Positions 22,261 through 35,900 of a stretch of 60,000 bases of DNA are shown here, piece by piece. Under the pieces are notes generated by a model. It saw nothing but the letters and a program-made list of their open reading frames with translations, had not been told where the DNA came from and did no database searches. Made by a program: the position numbers and the translations under genes. Source of the DNA: Branchiostoma floridae (taxonomy: Eukaryota > Chordata > Leptocardii > Amphioxiformes > Branchiostomatidae); assembly GCF_000003815.2 (NCBI RefSeq), contig NC_049980.1:27532762-27592761 (forward strand), read 5' to 3'. Each line of letters begins with the position of its first letter. Within the stretch, counting starts at the first letter, position 1.

Positions 22261-23417
22261 TAGACTCCAGGGCGTTCCGAGTGACTTCATCACTAGTACT
22301 CGTCCCCTCGTCTCTCCAGAGTCATTATTATCACCCCTAAAATATAGAGATTTTTTAATCAGAAAGAACATAAAGTACACAGAGATTGTACAAAGCTGTG
22401 TAGCCCGAGGGTTACTGACACTGAGATTGGCGCCACACCGTGCACTATCCGGTGCGGGAAGCCATTTGAAACAGTACGTAAATCACCAGCAGAAATAAAA
22501 GAAATAGACGAATACGATAAAACACCTGCTATGAAACCTACTAGGGAGGCTATCACTTCGCGTGATGAGGCAGTCCCTAACACACATGTGCACTCAGCCG
22601 CCAAAACATTCCCCGACTGGCCCTTTCACGCAGCTAAATAATCACGCCGTGGAGACCGACACTGCCCCTAGTAACTATCTCTGGGACCCGTACCCGCAAC
22701 CTTTTGGTCCGGGTTTGGACAGGAACATGTGGTATCCCATGTAGGTCATGTCGCTCCCCTTAACCCCACTCTACACGCTCCGATTCCTCCCGTTTATTTG
22801 CTGAAAACAATTCAAACGGCGATTTCGTGCCCCAGATATTGAGTTTCTTGCACGCCCTAACCATTTTCCGTCGGTCGACCAGGGCGACAGCCTTTAGCTT
22901 CACTTCATTTACCTCTGAAGCTACCAATGTAAATCCAGGGGGAAGGGTAGCCCGGCATTGTTCTCCAACTCAGGATATCTTGACAGATAATACCGAATAC
23001 ATGAAGTTCAAGTTGATAAGAAAAACAAACCAATAACTTAAAAGAGACGTGTGCTGTAACATTTATCCTTAAATTAACATCTGTCTCTTAACTTTGTACT
23101 ATTTTTTACAACCCCGTTTCGTTTGTATTTGGAAGTGTAATAAGCGCTTTAGCGCATATTAATGTAACAAATTTAAACTCTTTTCCAATGTAAAATAGTC
23201 ACGGTGGAAATGATTCTTTATCGTCTCAATCTGGTAGTCTATCTAAGCTACGTTTCCGAAAATTGTTTATTCCTGTCGGTTTGAAGTCATCAAGCCCGGG
23301 TAACCGAGGTTGGCCTGTGGCAGTCCTAAGGTTCAGGCGTCATAACACGGGGTTCCCCGCATGGACGGTGACCAGACAGACTGTCCGTCGCCGTGTCTTG
23401 ACCAGTGCTCGACGTAT
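22261..23417. other. Intergenic DNA upstream of ADAMTS gene
   Basis: No coding exon or RNA gene is supported. Confidence 0.4.
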
Positions 23418-23426
23418 TATATAAAA
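23418..23426 (+). promoter_or_regulatory. Possible distal TATA box
   Basis: TATATAAAA lies about 490 bp upstream of the ADAMTS start codon in a fairly GC-rich region. A second, better placed TATA box is at 23620. Confidence 0.35.
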
Positions 23427-23619
23427 GAACCGCAGTGTTTGTTTACATTGTGAGGCGACGGAACCGTTAATTCATCGCTTCCTCCTTGTGGTCGCGACGT
23501 GAGGAAAGCCGTGAATTCGGCGGAACGTCTTCAATCGCAAGTCTGGTGCGGAGGACAAGGTCTCGGGCAAATTAAGACGGAGGGAGGGCTGTTGTCTGTG
23601 ACGTGCCGGCCACAATGGG

Positions 23620-23628
23620 TATAAAAGG
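23620..23628 (+). promoter_or_regulatory. Probable TATA box of the ADAMTS gene
   Basis: TATAAAAGG in a GC-rich context, 294 bp upstream of the ATG at 23914. A start site about 30 bp downstream would give a 5' UTR of roughly 260 bases. No transcript evidence is available. Confidence 0.5.
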
Positions 23629-23913
23629 AAGCCCATGTCCTGGATTACAAACTCGCCCAAACGCGCCTCGCCTCCATACACGGTGAGCCGGCCGGGGCTC
23701 CCGTCAATGGACTTTTCAGCGCCGGTGTTATGCGATCCTCTCGAGGGTAAATAGAACCAGAAAACAGTAGAGGAGGCCTCGGGGAGTTTTGGGGCGGTTA
23801 ATCCTCATTGGTGAGACCACAATTGCCACCGGCTGGGCCTGCGCCGGGACTGAGGAGGGCTGCGCGGTGAGGCTGTCGGTGCCGTGAGAGCGGGAGAGGG
23901 GGCAACAGCTGAC

Positions 23914-23995
23914 ATGGCAGCGGTCCAACTGCAACCCGTGCCCCGCGTCCTGGCTCTGCTCTTGGCCGGACTGTTTTTCTTGGCTCTGGCGAGCG
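23914..23995 (+). CDS. ADAMTS exon 1: signal peptide
   Basis: ATG in context gacATGg. Encodes [20 protein letters not shown] then FFLALASG, a clear signal peptide. Donor gtgagt, phase 1. Confidence 0.85.
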
Positions 23996-26900
23996 GTGAG
24001 TTGACTTTATCTCAACGACTAATCTGAGAGTTCGACACAACAGGGAAAAAAGTCAGGTCGGGCTTAAGCGCCGACTTCGGTTCACGGCCATTGGTCATGC
24101 GTCTGTTTCCTATAATAACTATGTGTCCTTACTTAGCCAGTTTTTTTTTTTTAACCAAGAATGTATGTACGCACTTTGTACCCACGCACTGTCTATATGC
24201 AGCAGTAACCTTGGTCTTCATTATGATGCGCAGGGGCTAGACACAACAGCCAAGTCGTGTTTCCTCGGAGGGTTCAGCGGGATCAGACCGGGTCGCCCTG
24301 GCGAGGGGATCGGGGGCGGGTCGCACGTGACGCCGCCGAGGGCACGTCTGGCGACCCCCAGGACTTCGTCTTCTACCGCATGGACGCCTTCGGCAAGACC
24401 CTGCTGCTCCGCCTGACGCCTAACAAGGAGTTCTTGTCGCGGTCCTTCCAGACGCTGACCCTGAGCGGCGACGGACGGGTCGTCGACATGAGCGGCAGTA
24501 CCGGCGCCTGTTTCTACTCCGGGACGGTGGAGTCCTTCCACAGCTCCTCCGTGGTGCTCAGTACCTGCAGCGGACTGGTGGGTTCATCTCTGTTTGTTTT
24601 ATTTGTTACCTTTCCTCAAGAAGGTCATGTTTTGTGTTTGTATGTATGCGTCTGTATGTTTTATCTATTGGTAAAATGTCACACGGGACGCAACAAAGAT
24701 GATAAATGCATTTTAGATAAATCCAACACAAAACGCAGTGATTTAAGACATCTACCTTTTCTAGTTACATCTTTGTTGTTGACACTTACCAAGCTCGTTA
24801 TCATAGACGGATCAAGGGTAGTCAGTTAAAACGCCCCTCCCCGATTGACCCTGCTAATTAGGAACGAGATATTAGCCTAATTGGTGGCCTTAAACCGGCG
24901 ATCGGGTATCAAACGGTGAGGGCAAGGTCTGAGGGATAATCTAATAACAGAATACAGTACGGTCATTAAACCTTTTCTGTGATCAGACCTGGGGCAGCGC
25001 TCCAGTGTTGTCGGCAGCAGGCGTGTTTTGTCTCAATGGCGACGCGTACAGTACGAGAGCTCGAGGGAAAGCCGACTGTCGCGTTTGATGTATTCAAGAG
25101 GGTTCTACTTAACATAGTACCTCGGACGTGATGTGCAGAATGTCAGAATGTCGGGACCACATGGCCTGGCGCTGTAACCTACATAATACAGGTCAGGGAA
25201 AATGGGGTGATATTCCTTTTTTAGTGCAGTCATCTCCCCAGCTAGCAGTAGTGGTGGCACTGACGTCTTTCTTTGGGCAACCCCCGCTGAAACCGAGAGG
25301 AAGGGGCGTCCCACTGTACATGTCTGACAGGGAGGGAGTGGGCGGGAGGGAGACGGAGAGAGTTGCCCTCGCGGTCCACCTTGTCATTCACATGACACCT
25401 TCCCCAATAGAGCATAAATCAGAAAATTGATATTTTGATTGGTCGTTTTCTCCTGTGCCTTTTCCCATTTCGGTGAAGTCGAGGCAAGTTTAAGTTTTTC
25501 ACTGCCCGCTTTTCCTTGTCCATTATTCTGGTCAAGTTAAGTTTGTTACTGTCCCGGCGATGTGAAATTCAATGCGTGGTGACGTAAACACAATGCTTTT
25601 CTTAAAACGTCTGGTTCTACTGCAGATGTTAGCATAAGGTTCCGTGGCCAGGTGAGTTTCAAGAGAGAATGACCTCGCAGTTCTTACTCTCTCGTGAAAA
25701 CCGTTATTAGTGGAACGTCCCTGACAGTGTCTAATTTTGCACGTAACGCCGATCGTCTGTCTGGGCTGAGAGAGACAGGGAAGTCCTCACGCGTGTCTTG
25801 ATAAGGTACGAGTGAAGGGAGCACCCCGCCTGGCCAGCCGTGTCCATGTAAGGCGGAACTGCCCGTAAATTGCCCCTGTCCGTGTGAAAGGTGAGATGGG
25901 ATCAGGCAGGGAGACTCTCGTGTCGGGTATTGCCCCACTTTTGCTGATGAAGTGTACACTCTACCAGATTGACTGCGCTGAGAATAATTTGCCAGGGGAG
26001 TTTTGGTACCAAAGGAGTTGGCCGGCAGCTCCGGAAGGAAAACATGAATCTTAGCGGGGACTGACTCCCCTGGCCAATTTCCCGATTTGTTTTTGTTTTT
26101 TGCCGAATTCTACGATCCCTGTGCTCTCTTGTGACGACCTTGTGGAGGCTAAATGAATTACATCCGTACCGATCTCTGTTTTACCAGAAAGTCATCATCA
26201 AGAGAAAATGTAAATTCCTTCCACAAAGCCTGTAATATAGGCTATAAATTGTGATACAGAAAGTTATCATCAGAAAAAAAGAGAAATGTAAGCTCCCTCC
26301 GCGGAACCTGTAATATAGTCTGATGGAAAGGTCAAATTGTTTTGACCCATTACACCAGATACATGTACTTTTACGGCACCAGCTCTGGCTGGCTGGTGTA
26401 GGAGTCGCCTTTGTCATCCCTTTGTCATAACTCGTTGGAACAAAATGACGATTTGCACTCTGGCTCACTGACAACAAATGCCCTCGAATTCCTTATTCTT
26501 TTTTTAAAATCTCAACCAAGGCCCTTCTACTATGTTGGACCCACTTGTGCATTCGATTAAACAAAATGTACATAAGAACTGCTTGTCAGGCCAAAGTAAG
26601 GTACACAAGTTTTGTTTTCCTTCTGCTATACCTCAATGTAAAGAAGCACGTTTGAAGTTAAGATTAAAGTGCGACAAAAATACGCCCTTTTCGCTGTCCG
26701 CCACTGCTGTAACAAATCTTGGAGGCTGATCGCTCACAGCGGGTTCTCATCACCCACGCTGTCGTCTGTTTACACACGCCCGATCCGTCTTAACTAACGC
26801 TTGTCATCAGACACTAGCTGTAGGCAGAACCACGCAGAACTTCTCAAAAGCTTGACAAAGATAGATAAAGCTCTCTCATTTAATACTTTTTGCACTTTCC

Positions 26901-29900
26901 AGACTCAGACAGACGGAAAGAGAGAGAGAGAGAGGGAGGGAGGGAGGATGTGAGACAGACAGGCAGATAGACAGACAGATAGATAGACAGACAGACAGGA
27001 ACAGAGACAGAGAGGCAGATAGACAAAGGCACTGACAGACAGAGCCTCAGAAAGAGATTGACAGACAGACAGATAGACTTATTGAGTGTGAGAGAGAATG
27101 AAGGGAGCGCTGGAAATTCTCTTCTCAAACCACTCTCTGGAAATCCCTTCTTGAAAGTGAGATGTACGGTCCTTTTGACCTGTCCCACCTTCTCTCTGGA
27201 GCTTAAAGTACGTGTAATAAACACAGATACTGCCTGCCATACTGTAGGGTGACCCACGTGTTGTTGGTGACAGCGAATACGTGCCACTGGCCATGGCTGG
27301 TATTCGATCAGTTTAGAATCTCACATGTACATTGTGTATTCGGATTGTTCAATAGAACCTGCGCATCGTCATCGTAGCTTTGGCTACAAGCAAGGTGAAT
27401 CTCGGTGTCCCCTTTCCCAACCATGGCATGAGCAACTCACATTTTGAAAATCGTCCTTAATGACAATGATCTTTAATGCATTTTTAGGCCAAACATAGGC
27501 TAAATGCACTAAATTATATAAACAAAGTAAAAGTGTAGGGAGATTACGCTGTATTCAATATCTCCAAAGCCCAATCTCCCTTTTTAAAACACCTGTCGAC
27601 AAAGTTATAGAGTTTTTCCTTTTTTATAAGACGTATTATCCTTGACACCTTTGGGACTGCAACACCATTCTAAAATATGAACCATTTGCATAATTTCTTT
27701 GCAAAACATACAGAACTGAACTGTAAACACTAAGAACACTTCTCCCGCCTGAATGACAGGTAGATAGGTGCGATACAGGTAGTCAAGGTCACTCCCTTCA
27801 AGGTCAACCTTAACCCCCGAAGGTCTCTGTAGGGAATGCCAACATGGCCCCGGGAATCTGGAATCTTGACCCTTTCCTCAATTAGACCAATCATCTCAGC
27901 CGTGCGTCCAGACAGGATCGCCCTGTAGGCTTGCATGTACCTTCGACACCACTTGTATATCTGGGGAGCGGTATCTCTGTAGTTACCATGGTTGGTCAAA
28001 TGCTGTTGTTATGGCTTCACTTACCAGTCTTGAATTAAGATACTAATTTTTTCTATGCACTGCATATCTTTTCGAAGTTTCCAGGACTTCATGTAATTCA
28101 AAGAAACATAAAAGTTTTTGCACTATTATTACCAATGATTCCCAGCAATACTTGAAGGTACAGTATGCCTGTAAGCCGGTATGACAATCAACCCATTGGA
28201 GTCAATTTAAATACCAGTCAATGCCTGGAATGAGGTATCCCTCATCCCCTATTAGACCCTCCATCTGTAACTTGCTTTCGGCCAGCACCTGACCCAACAG
28301 GCTGACGACAAAAAGATAATACTCGAAGTGTTCACCTCTTTGTAGCCTTTCAAAAACTCGCGAGTGTTTTGTTTATATGCTATCACGCCATGTTAGGCCT
28401 TGTTAGCGGACCCGCAGCTTTAGGTCCCGTCGTTCCCGATTTAACCCGATTATACCCGACAATTGCCGACAGTGATGGACGTCCGAGGCGCCCACCCCGG
28501 CCCGCAGTGGCAGCTAGGTAGACATGTGTTCCCCTTTACACGAAAAACTTATTTTCGGAGGAAAAGGAATGTTGTGTTTTGATGTCACTATGAATAGGCA
28601 AAGAATTTTTGTTTATGGGTAACACATGTTGAGCTAACAGGTCGCTTAAGGATAACTTCAATGTTATTGTGTGGAAAACAACAATCGAATATTTTGCAGA
28701 AGATATACATATATGAACCTGCCTCACCATATTATTCTGTTACCTCGCAGGAAAAAATTGCGCCAGGCATTCTGAAAGTGGGCGCAAACCGGCGCAAACC
28801 GGCGCAAACCGGCGCACAGTCCAGCGCGATACCTGTTAGGCTTAGGTCTCATTTCCAAACCAGGGATATTTTAAGAAACGAAAAATTAAATTGTTTACCT
28901 AGAAAGTTTGATGTCTTTTATATAATCCTTTTCGCCACCTGTTTGGAAATGTGACCTAAGCGTTATACAGTAATCATTGCTTCGTTTTCATTTTCGTGTT
29001 TTGTGATTGCTAATATCCAATTTAATTCACATTGTCCCTTTCCGATCGAAGTTTTGCAGACTATTTAGACTTAGCACCAACTTTCTTCATCCTGCACTGC
29101 CCCCATCCCTCTGCGCACAGCATATCTTGATAAATCTTGGTACACTAGCTACTTTAAAACACCCAGCCTACACGCAATGTTGTTCTACCACGTCCCTACT
29201 TGCTTCAGTAGATAAAGTTGCCTCGTTATGACACAGTCGAACAAATTGGACCATTATTACTCTGCCTTTGACAGATGGGACTGATCAAGGTCAACAACGA
29301 GCAGATGCTGATCGAGCCGCTATCGCAGAGAAGGCGGTACTTCGGCGGGAGACCTCACAGGATCTACCGAAGAGAACTGCCGCAGGCCCCGGTCACACAG
29401 TTCTGCGGCACAGAACCAGGTAAGGGCACTTAGATCACGCAAAGTACTTAAAGATCGTTCGAAGTCTAGAAGGTCAATATTGCCTGTCCATCTTTGTCGT
29501 ATCTATTTTAGCTATATAAAGTGAAACATGATTTATCACAATTTCCTTATTTTTTTAAGGTTGAAATCGGTAATGTCTGTAACAGTGTCCGCAGAGAAAA
29601 ACTTGCAATTCAGTTCTAGTATTAGTAGCTGCTACCGGCGTAATATTACCTCCGTGAAATGGAGGTTTTCTTACGCCACGTGTAATACCGGTCAGAGACC
29701 ATTGCACTCTTTGTTTATTTTATCTTTGTTAACCTTCCCTTTCACTGCAGACGACAGAGAAAGCGAGAGCGAGGACGAGTCTCGGCAGACGAAGAGATCG
29801 GCCGTGAACAACATCGACGCGCGGCAGCGCACGGTGGAGGCGCTGGTCGTCTTGGATAAGACTATCGTGAAGCATCACGGGAGAGCGCTGGTCAAGACGT

Positions 29901-32900
29901 ACGCCCTCACGGTCATGAGCATGGTGGGTATCACGCCGGAGTTTCAATATTTCCATAATGCCATCACGTTTTTACGCAAAGATGTATGTTGACGCCTATG
30001 AAGACGGTGAAATGTCTGATATATCAAATGGCGTAATATAATCTATGTGCGTTTACGTTTAACTTTTTCTTGCTTGACCAAAACTCAAAGCTAAGTAGCA
30101 TCTTGATCACAAAAATGTGCCAAATGCTAAAACAGACACGACACCTCCGTATGTCCTCAGGTGGAAGAGCTTACTTTCGTTAACATTTTGAGGCCGTTAA
30201 AAGGTTCATTAACCTACATTTTAGCGTACTGCGCCGCCGTACAGCGAACAGTGCAGCACGCAGCGACCCGGGGTTTGATTGGTTCAAGAACAGGTGGAAT
30301 TTGGAGCCGCAACCCCTCGAACTGCTGTCACAAACCCTTACCTATAGAGCATGAAACGACACGAGATGAGTCAACGTAGACTACACAATCGACCTTGAAC
30401 TTGCATTTCAAACGAATCGAAGTGTGTTTAATGTTGAGGAGGGGCAGAGCAGGGGTTATTATAGAGCATGTACCAGGCTCCGCGGATCGGTGGTCAAATA
30501 GTAGAATTGGACAAATGATAGTTAGAGCTAGGGGAGTCGGACGGCCATAGAAGTTAGTATGCGACCTAATTTCTATTATTTGACCGGCGATCTGCGGAGC
30601 CTGCAGCTGGTAGTGGCTAAGAGTTATACAAACCTGACATCATACACTCTCAAACAACAGAGCAGTGCCAATAAAAAAGCCAAAGGTAGGTAAAGATAGT
30701 TCCATAGCCTGTCTTGAGGTATGAAATACCCAAACCGTCACGACAACATGGCGCCACAGCTGTAAAACAGAGGTAATGGTTTTACGGCGTGTGTTCGCAG
30801 TATTTGACTATTGTAGAGTGGTAAGGAGGCTGAAGCAGTGTAACCGGAGACTAAAGAAGGTTGGACGTTTGGCTTGGCCCGGATCCAAATTTGCTCCGTC
30901 AGGAAGATGCGTTGACAAAAATAGCGAGAAAGTTAATTACAATAATAAGAAAATGAATAGATTGCTGAAAACGGTGTGAGATTACTTCATAATTACCGTT
31001 TTATCGTTACGTTCAGTGTTCGTTCTGTCACTGCTGTTCTTGTGGTAAAAAAATAAAATAAAAGATAAAAAATAATACCAACCGAGCCAGACAGGATTCG
31101 AACCTGCAATCTTCTGATCCGAAGTCAGACGCGTTATCCATTACGCTACTGGCCCACTTTGATGTCAGCACCAGCTGTGTGCAGGAAGCAAAAGTAACAT
31201 ACCTGTTAATGTGCAGGTTATGGAGTGCTTTTGAGGAACAAAGGTACCATCCGTGTTTCATTGGTGTTTTGTTCCACAGAAAACTTTAGAAAAGTAAATC
31301 CGAAAAGTTCATGATTTGGCATGGCTTCATTTTAATCAAATTGCAGTTGACAATAGTTGCGGTCATTGGTCAGACACGAGATGCGGTTAACCCAATTGCC
31401 GTATATCAGCGTCGACATCCTGTTAGTGTTTCGGGCAGGAGAGTGTGTGCGTGAGTGTGTGAGACAGTGTCTTCACAGGCGGTAAAGCTTTCACACGGGG
31501 CTTGTCTGACTTCTGACATGGCCTGTGGCTGTCTGATCAGGGTCACGGAGGTGTTTGGTCGTGTTGGGTCGTGACACCGGGCTGGGTCACGGATTTGTGG
31601 GGTCGTGTTGGGTCGTGACACCGGGCAGGGAACCAAGGAGCTCCTTGATGAAACGTCTCAGGTAGTGCAGGAGGTCAGGTCCGAGGGGTCAGGATGACGC
31701 ACTAACAGCCTCACCCCCTCTTCACGGGTCAACGGCCACCCTTCAATACCGTACCCTATACACAGTGGATAATTCGTCTGGTGTATTGTTTATTCGCTGC
31801 CAGTAGGTACCCAATTTTGAGTAATGAGGCTGCATTACTTGCTTGAGGCACCTACTCGAATTCAAGACCCCCATTTTAACTCTTTTGCAATATCTTACAA
31901 CATGTCCGATAAGGACCCACTTTCCTTAACACGACATCAAAAATGCCATGGGTCTAGCTTTAAGGTATTAAGCCTGTTGGTCTTTGTAGATGGTAGTATT
32001 GAAATCAGTTATCAGCTTGGGTGCTTTTCCTTTTCTGTCCAAACGTTAAACTACAACCGCGTGCAGCACAGTACTGAAATACACCAGATATTGAGCCTGC
32101 TCAGACTCAGAACCTGGCGTTGACTTATGCGAAAGCATGGTGAAGTCAGTGTAGTATCCCTACCTTTGCGTTTATTTTGTCAGCTCATGTGTGCAAACAA
32201 GCAAACAAACATTCAATGAATCAATCAAACAAGAAAAGATGTTTGATTACAAACAATTGATTAAAGCACTCAACAACGTCGTAAATGAATCGTTAAAAGT
32301 TTTTCTCGTTGAAACTTAAAGACTTGATAGCTTTGGTCATAGAATCAAATTGACCAATTCTTGTTATTAACAAGCGGTTCAAGCCATTAAAACACCGCTA
32401 CCTATATACTAACCAATCTGGGTAGAAAAAAGCCAGCACCGCAAACCACTTCGCCAAAAGCGTAGAGCCGTTTGGCTTGGTAGGTTTGGCAGTGCTTAAA
32501 CCCACTGTTACACAACAGCCGTGCCATTATCAGAATACAGGGAAACCTTGTCTTTATTGGGATCCAGTGTGCCTTATTGGACCGTTCCCTTACAGGACGC
32601 ACTGATTGATCTTTCCTTTTTGGCAGTGACCGTTTTTGTCTTCCTGTCCGCAGACACAGCTGACTGTACACGTACGCGTTTAATGGGTTTTCCATGGCGG
32701 CGTGCCAAAAGCTACTCCTGCACACGGTCTGTGCACGTGATGATGGGAACTCCGCGCAGTTATTTCTGCAGCTCGCGTTTCAGTTGTGGCATGTTACTAT
32801 GGCAACGGATCGTTGGTCCATTTATTTCTCAACTGAAAGGAAATGAGGCACGTTTGGGGAATAAATCAAAATGTATGTGGGTTACAAAAACTGTCTCTTG

Positions 32901-35900
32901 TGCACTCCAGATTATGTACCAATGCACGTGTGACGAGCAAGAAATAAATCAGAAAATAACAACAGGCAGATTGCTCTTACCTTGGACAGCTGAGAACAAT
33001 GAAAAGTGAATTATCCCTCCATATTTAACATGGCAAGATGTATGTATGTATAGCAAGAGTTTTATATTTTTAATCAAACAGGGGAAACCTTACCATCTAC
33101 GATTCTCTCGTCCTCTGCAGGTGAACTCTGTTATAAGCCTGCCCAGTATCGGACACAACATCAACATCGCTGTCACCAAACTCGTCATCCTGGAGGAAGA
33201 CCAGGTACGTGCATGTCCGTGTGTTTGTTTTCATGTCTGGCAGCGCTAAACGTAACGTCCGACGGAGGCCAGGAGCCTTTCCCTGTGTGTCACGTAGGTT
33301 TCTTGTTTCTGATACGAGAAGACAACAGGCAAATGTGCAGAGACTAGAAGAGGACATTAGGACACATATGAGGTTAAGCCTTTTTATAGAAAATAAACCA
33401 TATAACGCGAGCTGAAAATTGCTTGATTGGATCAGTATTTTGAATCGCCCACAGAGCATTTGTTGGTATAATTTGAAAACAATGACACACTTTTCGTTTT
33501 GTAGATGAGGTCATTAATGATGAACTGACTTCTTTCAAAAAATTTTCAGGTAGGTCTGAAACTGGCCCACCACGCTGACAGCGCACTACACAACTTCTGC
33601 CAGTGGCAGCGAGAGAAACTCCCATACGTCTCTGCGGTGGACACCGACACTAACGAGGTCATAGGTCATCGGGACAGACCCAGTCGTCACGACGCCGCCA
33701 TCTTGTTGACAAGGTCAGTGTCAGTGATGATTCGCCAAACCTTTAGATGAGTTGTAGTAACAAATATTCCCCGTATTCTTTTTTTGCGTACATTGTACTG
33801 AAGCAGCCGAAAGACGAAATCCCTCAACGACAAATTAAAAGTTTCACAGACATTAAATTCACCATCATCATCATTTTCAGACAAAATACAGTGATTGTCA
33901 AGTTCCTGGTTCGCATCTCTAAAGTATCAAGACTCCCGTCCTCCACGACTTGACAGCAAACGTTATATTGAAGCGAATTCCTAAGCTGAGTATAGTCCCG
34001 CCACCTGTTTTTCGTCTAAACCCTTTTCGATGATTTATAGTAAAATCGTTCATTTCGATGTCAATCTCATTGAGAAAATTTCGTTTCTTTGATCCTACGA
34101 CGCCGTGAGACGTCTTTGAGGGATTTGGTTATAACGTCTTACATCCATGTCTGAGCCGAAAGGTCAGCTTGTGGTTCTCGGATAAAGAAACCTTGAAGAC
34201 TTCTGTCGTCATCTCCTGTGACCCGCCGTCCCCGTGAGGTCAGAGGTTACGGACAGCGTCGTACATTGCCCGGATAATCACCACGAGGAATGCTGCACAG
34301 GAAATCACGTGACTACAGACGTTTTCTGGCTGTTGGTTGGCTTTTATCTCAAACGGGCGCCTTGAAAAGCCTATTTATATGATGTAGTGCAGAATGCATT
34401 AAAGTTGTTGTACCGACAGCATCAGCACAAAGGTCTTCTGAGGACATATTCCAATTTAAAGGCTTGATTAACGGTTGAACATATAACCTACATGTTTTGC
34501 GAGTTCTAGTTTTCCGGCCGGACGTAAAGATTGAGGATACCAATTTGGGACAAGCTTTGTTCGTGTCAACTGATAAGGCGTTACGCTACTCGCCTTGATT
34601 TACTAATACGGTTTTACAAATGATTGCCCTGCCTGCGGACATTTGTGTATCAGCAGGAAGTATGTGGCTGTTGCAGGACTATAACACATGTGCGATAATT
34701 CTCTGGCTATCCGTATATCAGAGCAGCTTTATTGATGATCTCCTCTGACAGCCTGAGTTAGTGAAGATGTACACAGCAGATGGCACATGTCAGTATATAT
34801 CAGCACTGTCAACCCAATACGTTTGGGTTTCCTCGTCGTGGGGTACAGTTTACATAGAGTTATTTTCAAAACAAACGATGGTTAATCACTTTTCATAAGG
34901 TCACTATATGCTTTTGCTAACACTGACAGCATCTGATGTAGCTACTACAGGGCCGCTTGAAAATGCTACCCAACACTAGTGTGATCTTAGCTATAGATAA
35001 CTCTACAGTTACATCAACTTCAAGTCAAGAAATGTTATTACCTACTTAGAGTAAACGGTAAAAAGTGAAGCAGTCATCCTCATCTGTGACCTAATGATCA
35101 AAGTTCAGGAACACTCTTCCACAACTCTAGATCTGAGATGGGGGTGAGAACAGAGCAAATGGAACAGGAAGTACTCGTGACCTTCATCACATTGCTCGCT
35201 CCCTCAGCAGCGTTGCCGTTTGTTTGTCCTTCTGATGAAGGCCAGAGCCTCAGTACTGGACAACAGCTGACCACACAGACTTAATGGGCCGTGACATGTT
35301 AGCCTCTTAATGACACACCTTGAGGCAGAGGTCTGGCCGCCCATTTAGACTGCTTATCCAAAGAAAGGTCCGCTAGGGACAAGGTCTTGATACCAGTCAC
35401 CTGTAGGTCTCAGCCACACACACATGGGAAACCTACTGAGGACTTTCAGCTGTTGTCCATACACATGTACGCCGAGGGTCCTCCTGAGCCTATGCAATGG
35501 CCGAGTGAATAGATTACTGGCAATGCATTCGGACATCGCTGATAGATCCCTGTCCGAAGACATTCAAAACAGTACATACTGCTTATAGCTTTCTGAATTT
35601 TAGAAAGGGCATGGGAGTATAACATTCAACACTACCAGTGGACCAGCCCCTTACTGTAGTAATGGGCATCGTCGTAGGTACCGTGTAATGGTGTGGGGAA
35701 CATTAACTTTAACTTAAATTCTCTGTGTGACTTTATTTGCAAGTACATTTAAGAGCAGATTGGCGTAGATCTTGTAATGTTCATTTAGATTTTCTCCGTG
35801 GGTTTTGTCTTGTCTAGAGCCACCTCATAATCGCCAAGCTCGGCCATCTCCCTAAACTAAAGAAACCTTTCATTCTGCCCCACTGTGAGATAAAGCAAAG

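Larger units (their letters stand above)
29924..33120. other. ADAMTS intron 4
   Basis: Contains the hairpin at 30474-30603 and the antisense tRNA-Arg gene at 31083-31155. No exon is supported in the remainder. Confidence 0.6.

Noticed and set aside
24578-24829. Open frame continuing past ADAMTS exon 2
   Set aside because: The conserved [10 protein letters not shown] block continues correctly into 29275 after splicing at a gtgggt donor; the read-through sequence is intron.
31028-31261. 77-codon minus-strand frame over the tRNA
   Set aside because: It is translation of the tRNA-Arg gene; the apparent peptide motif [12 protein letters not shown] is a common tRNA shadow.
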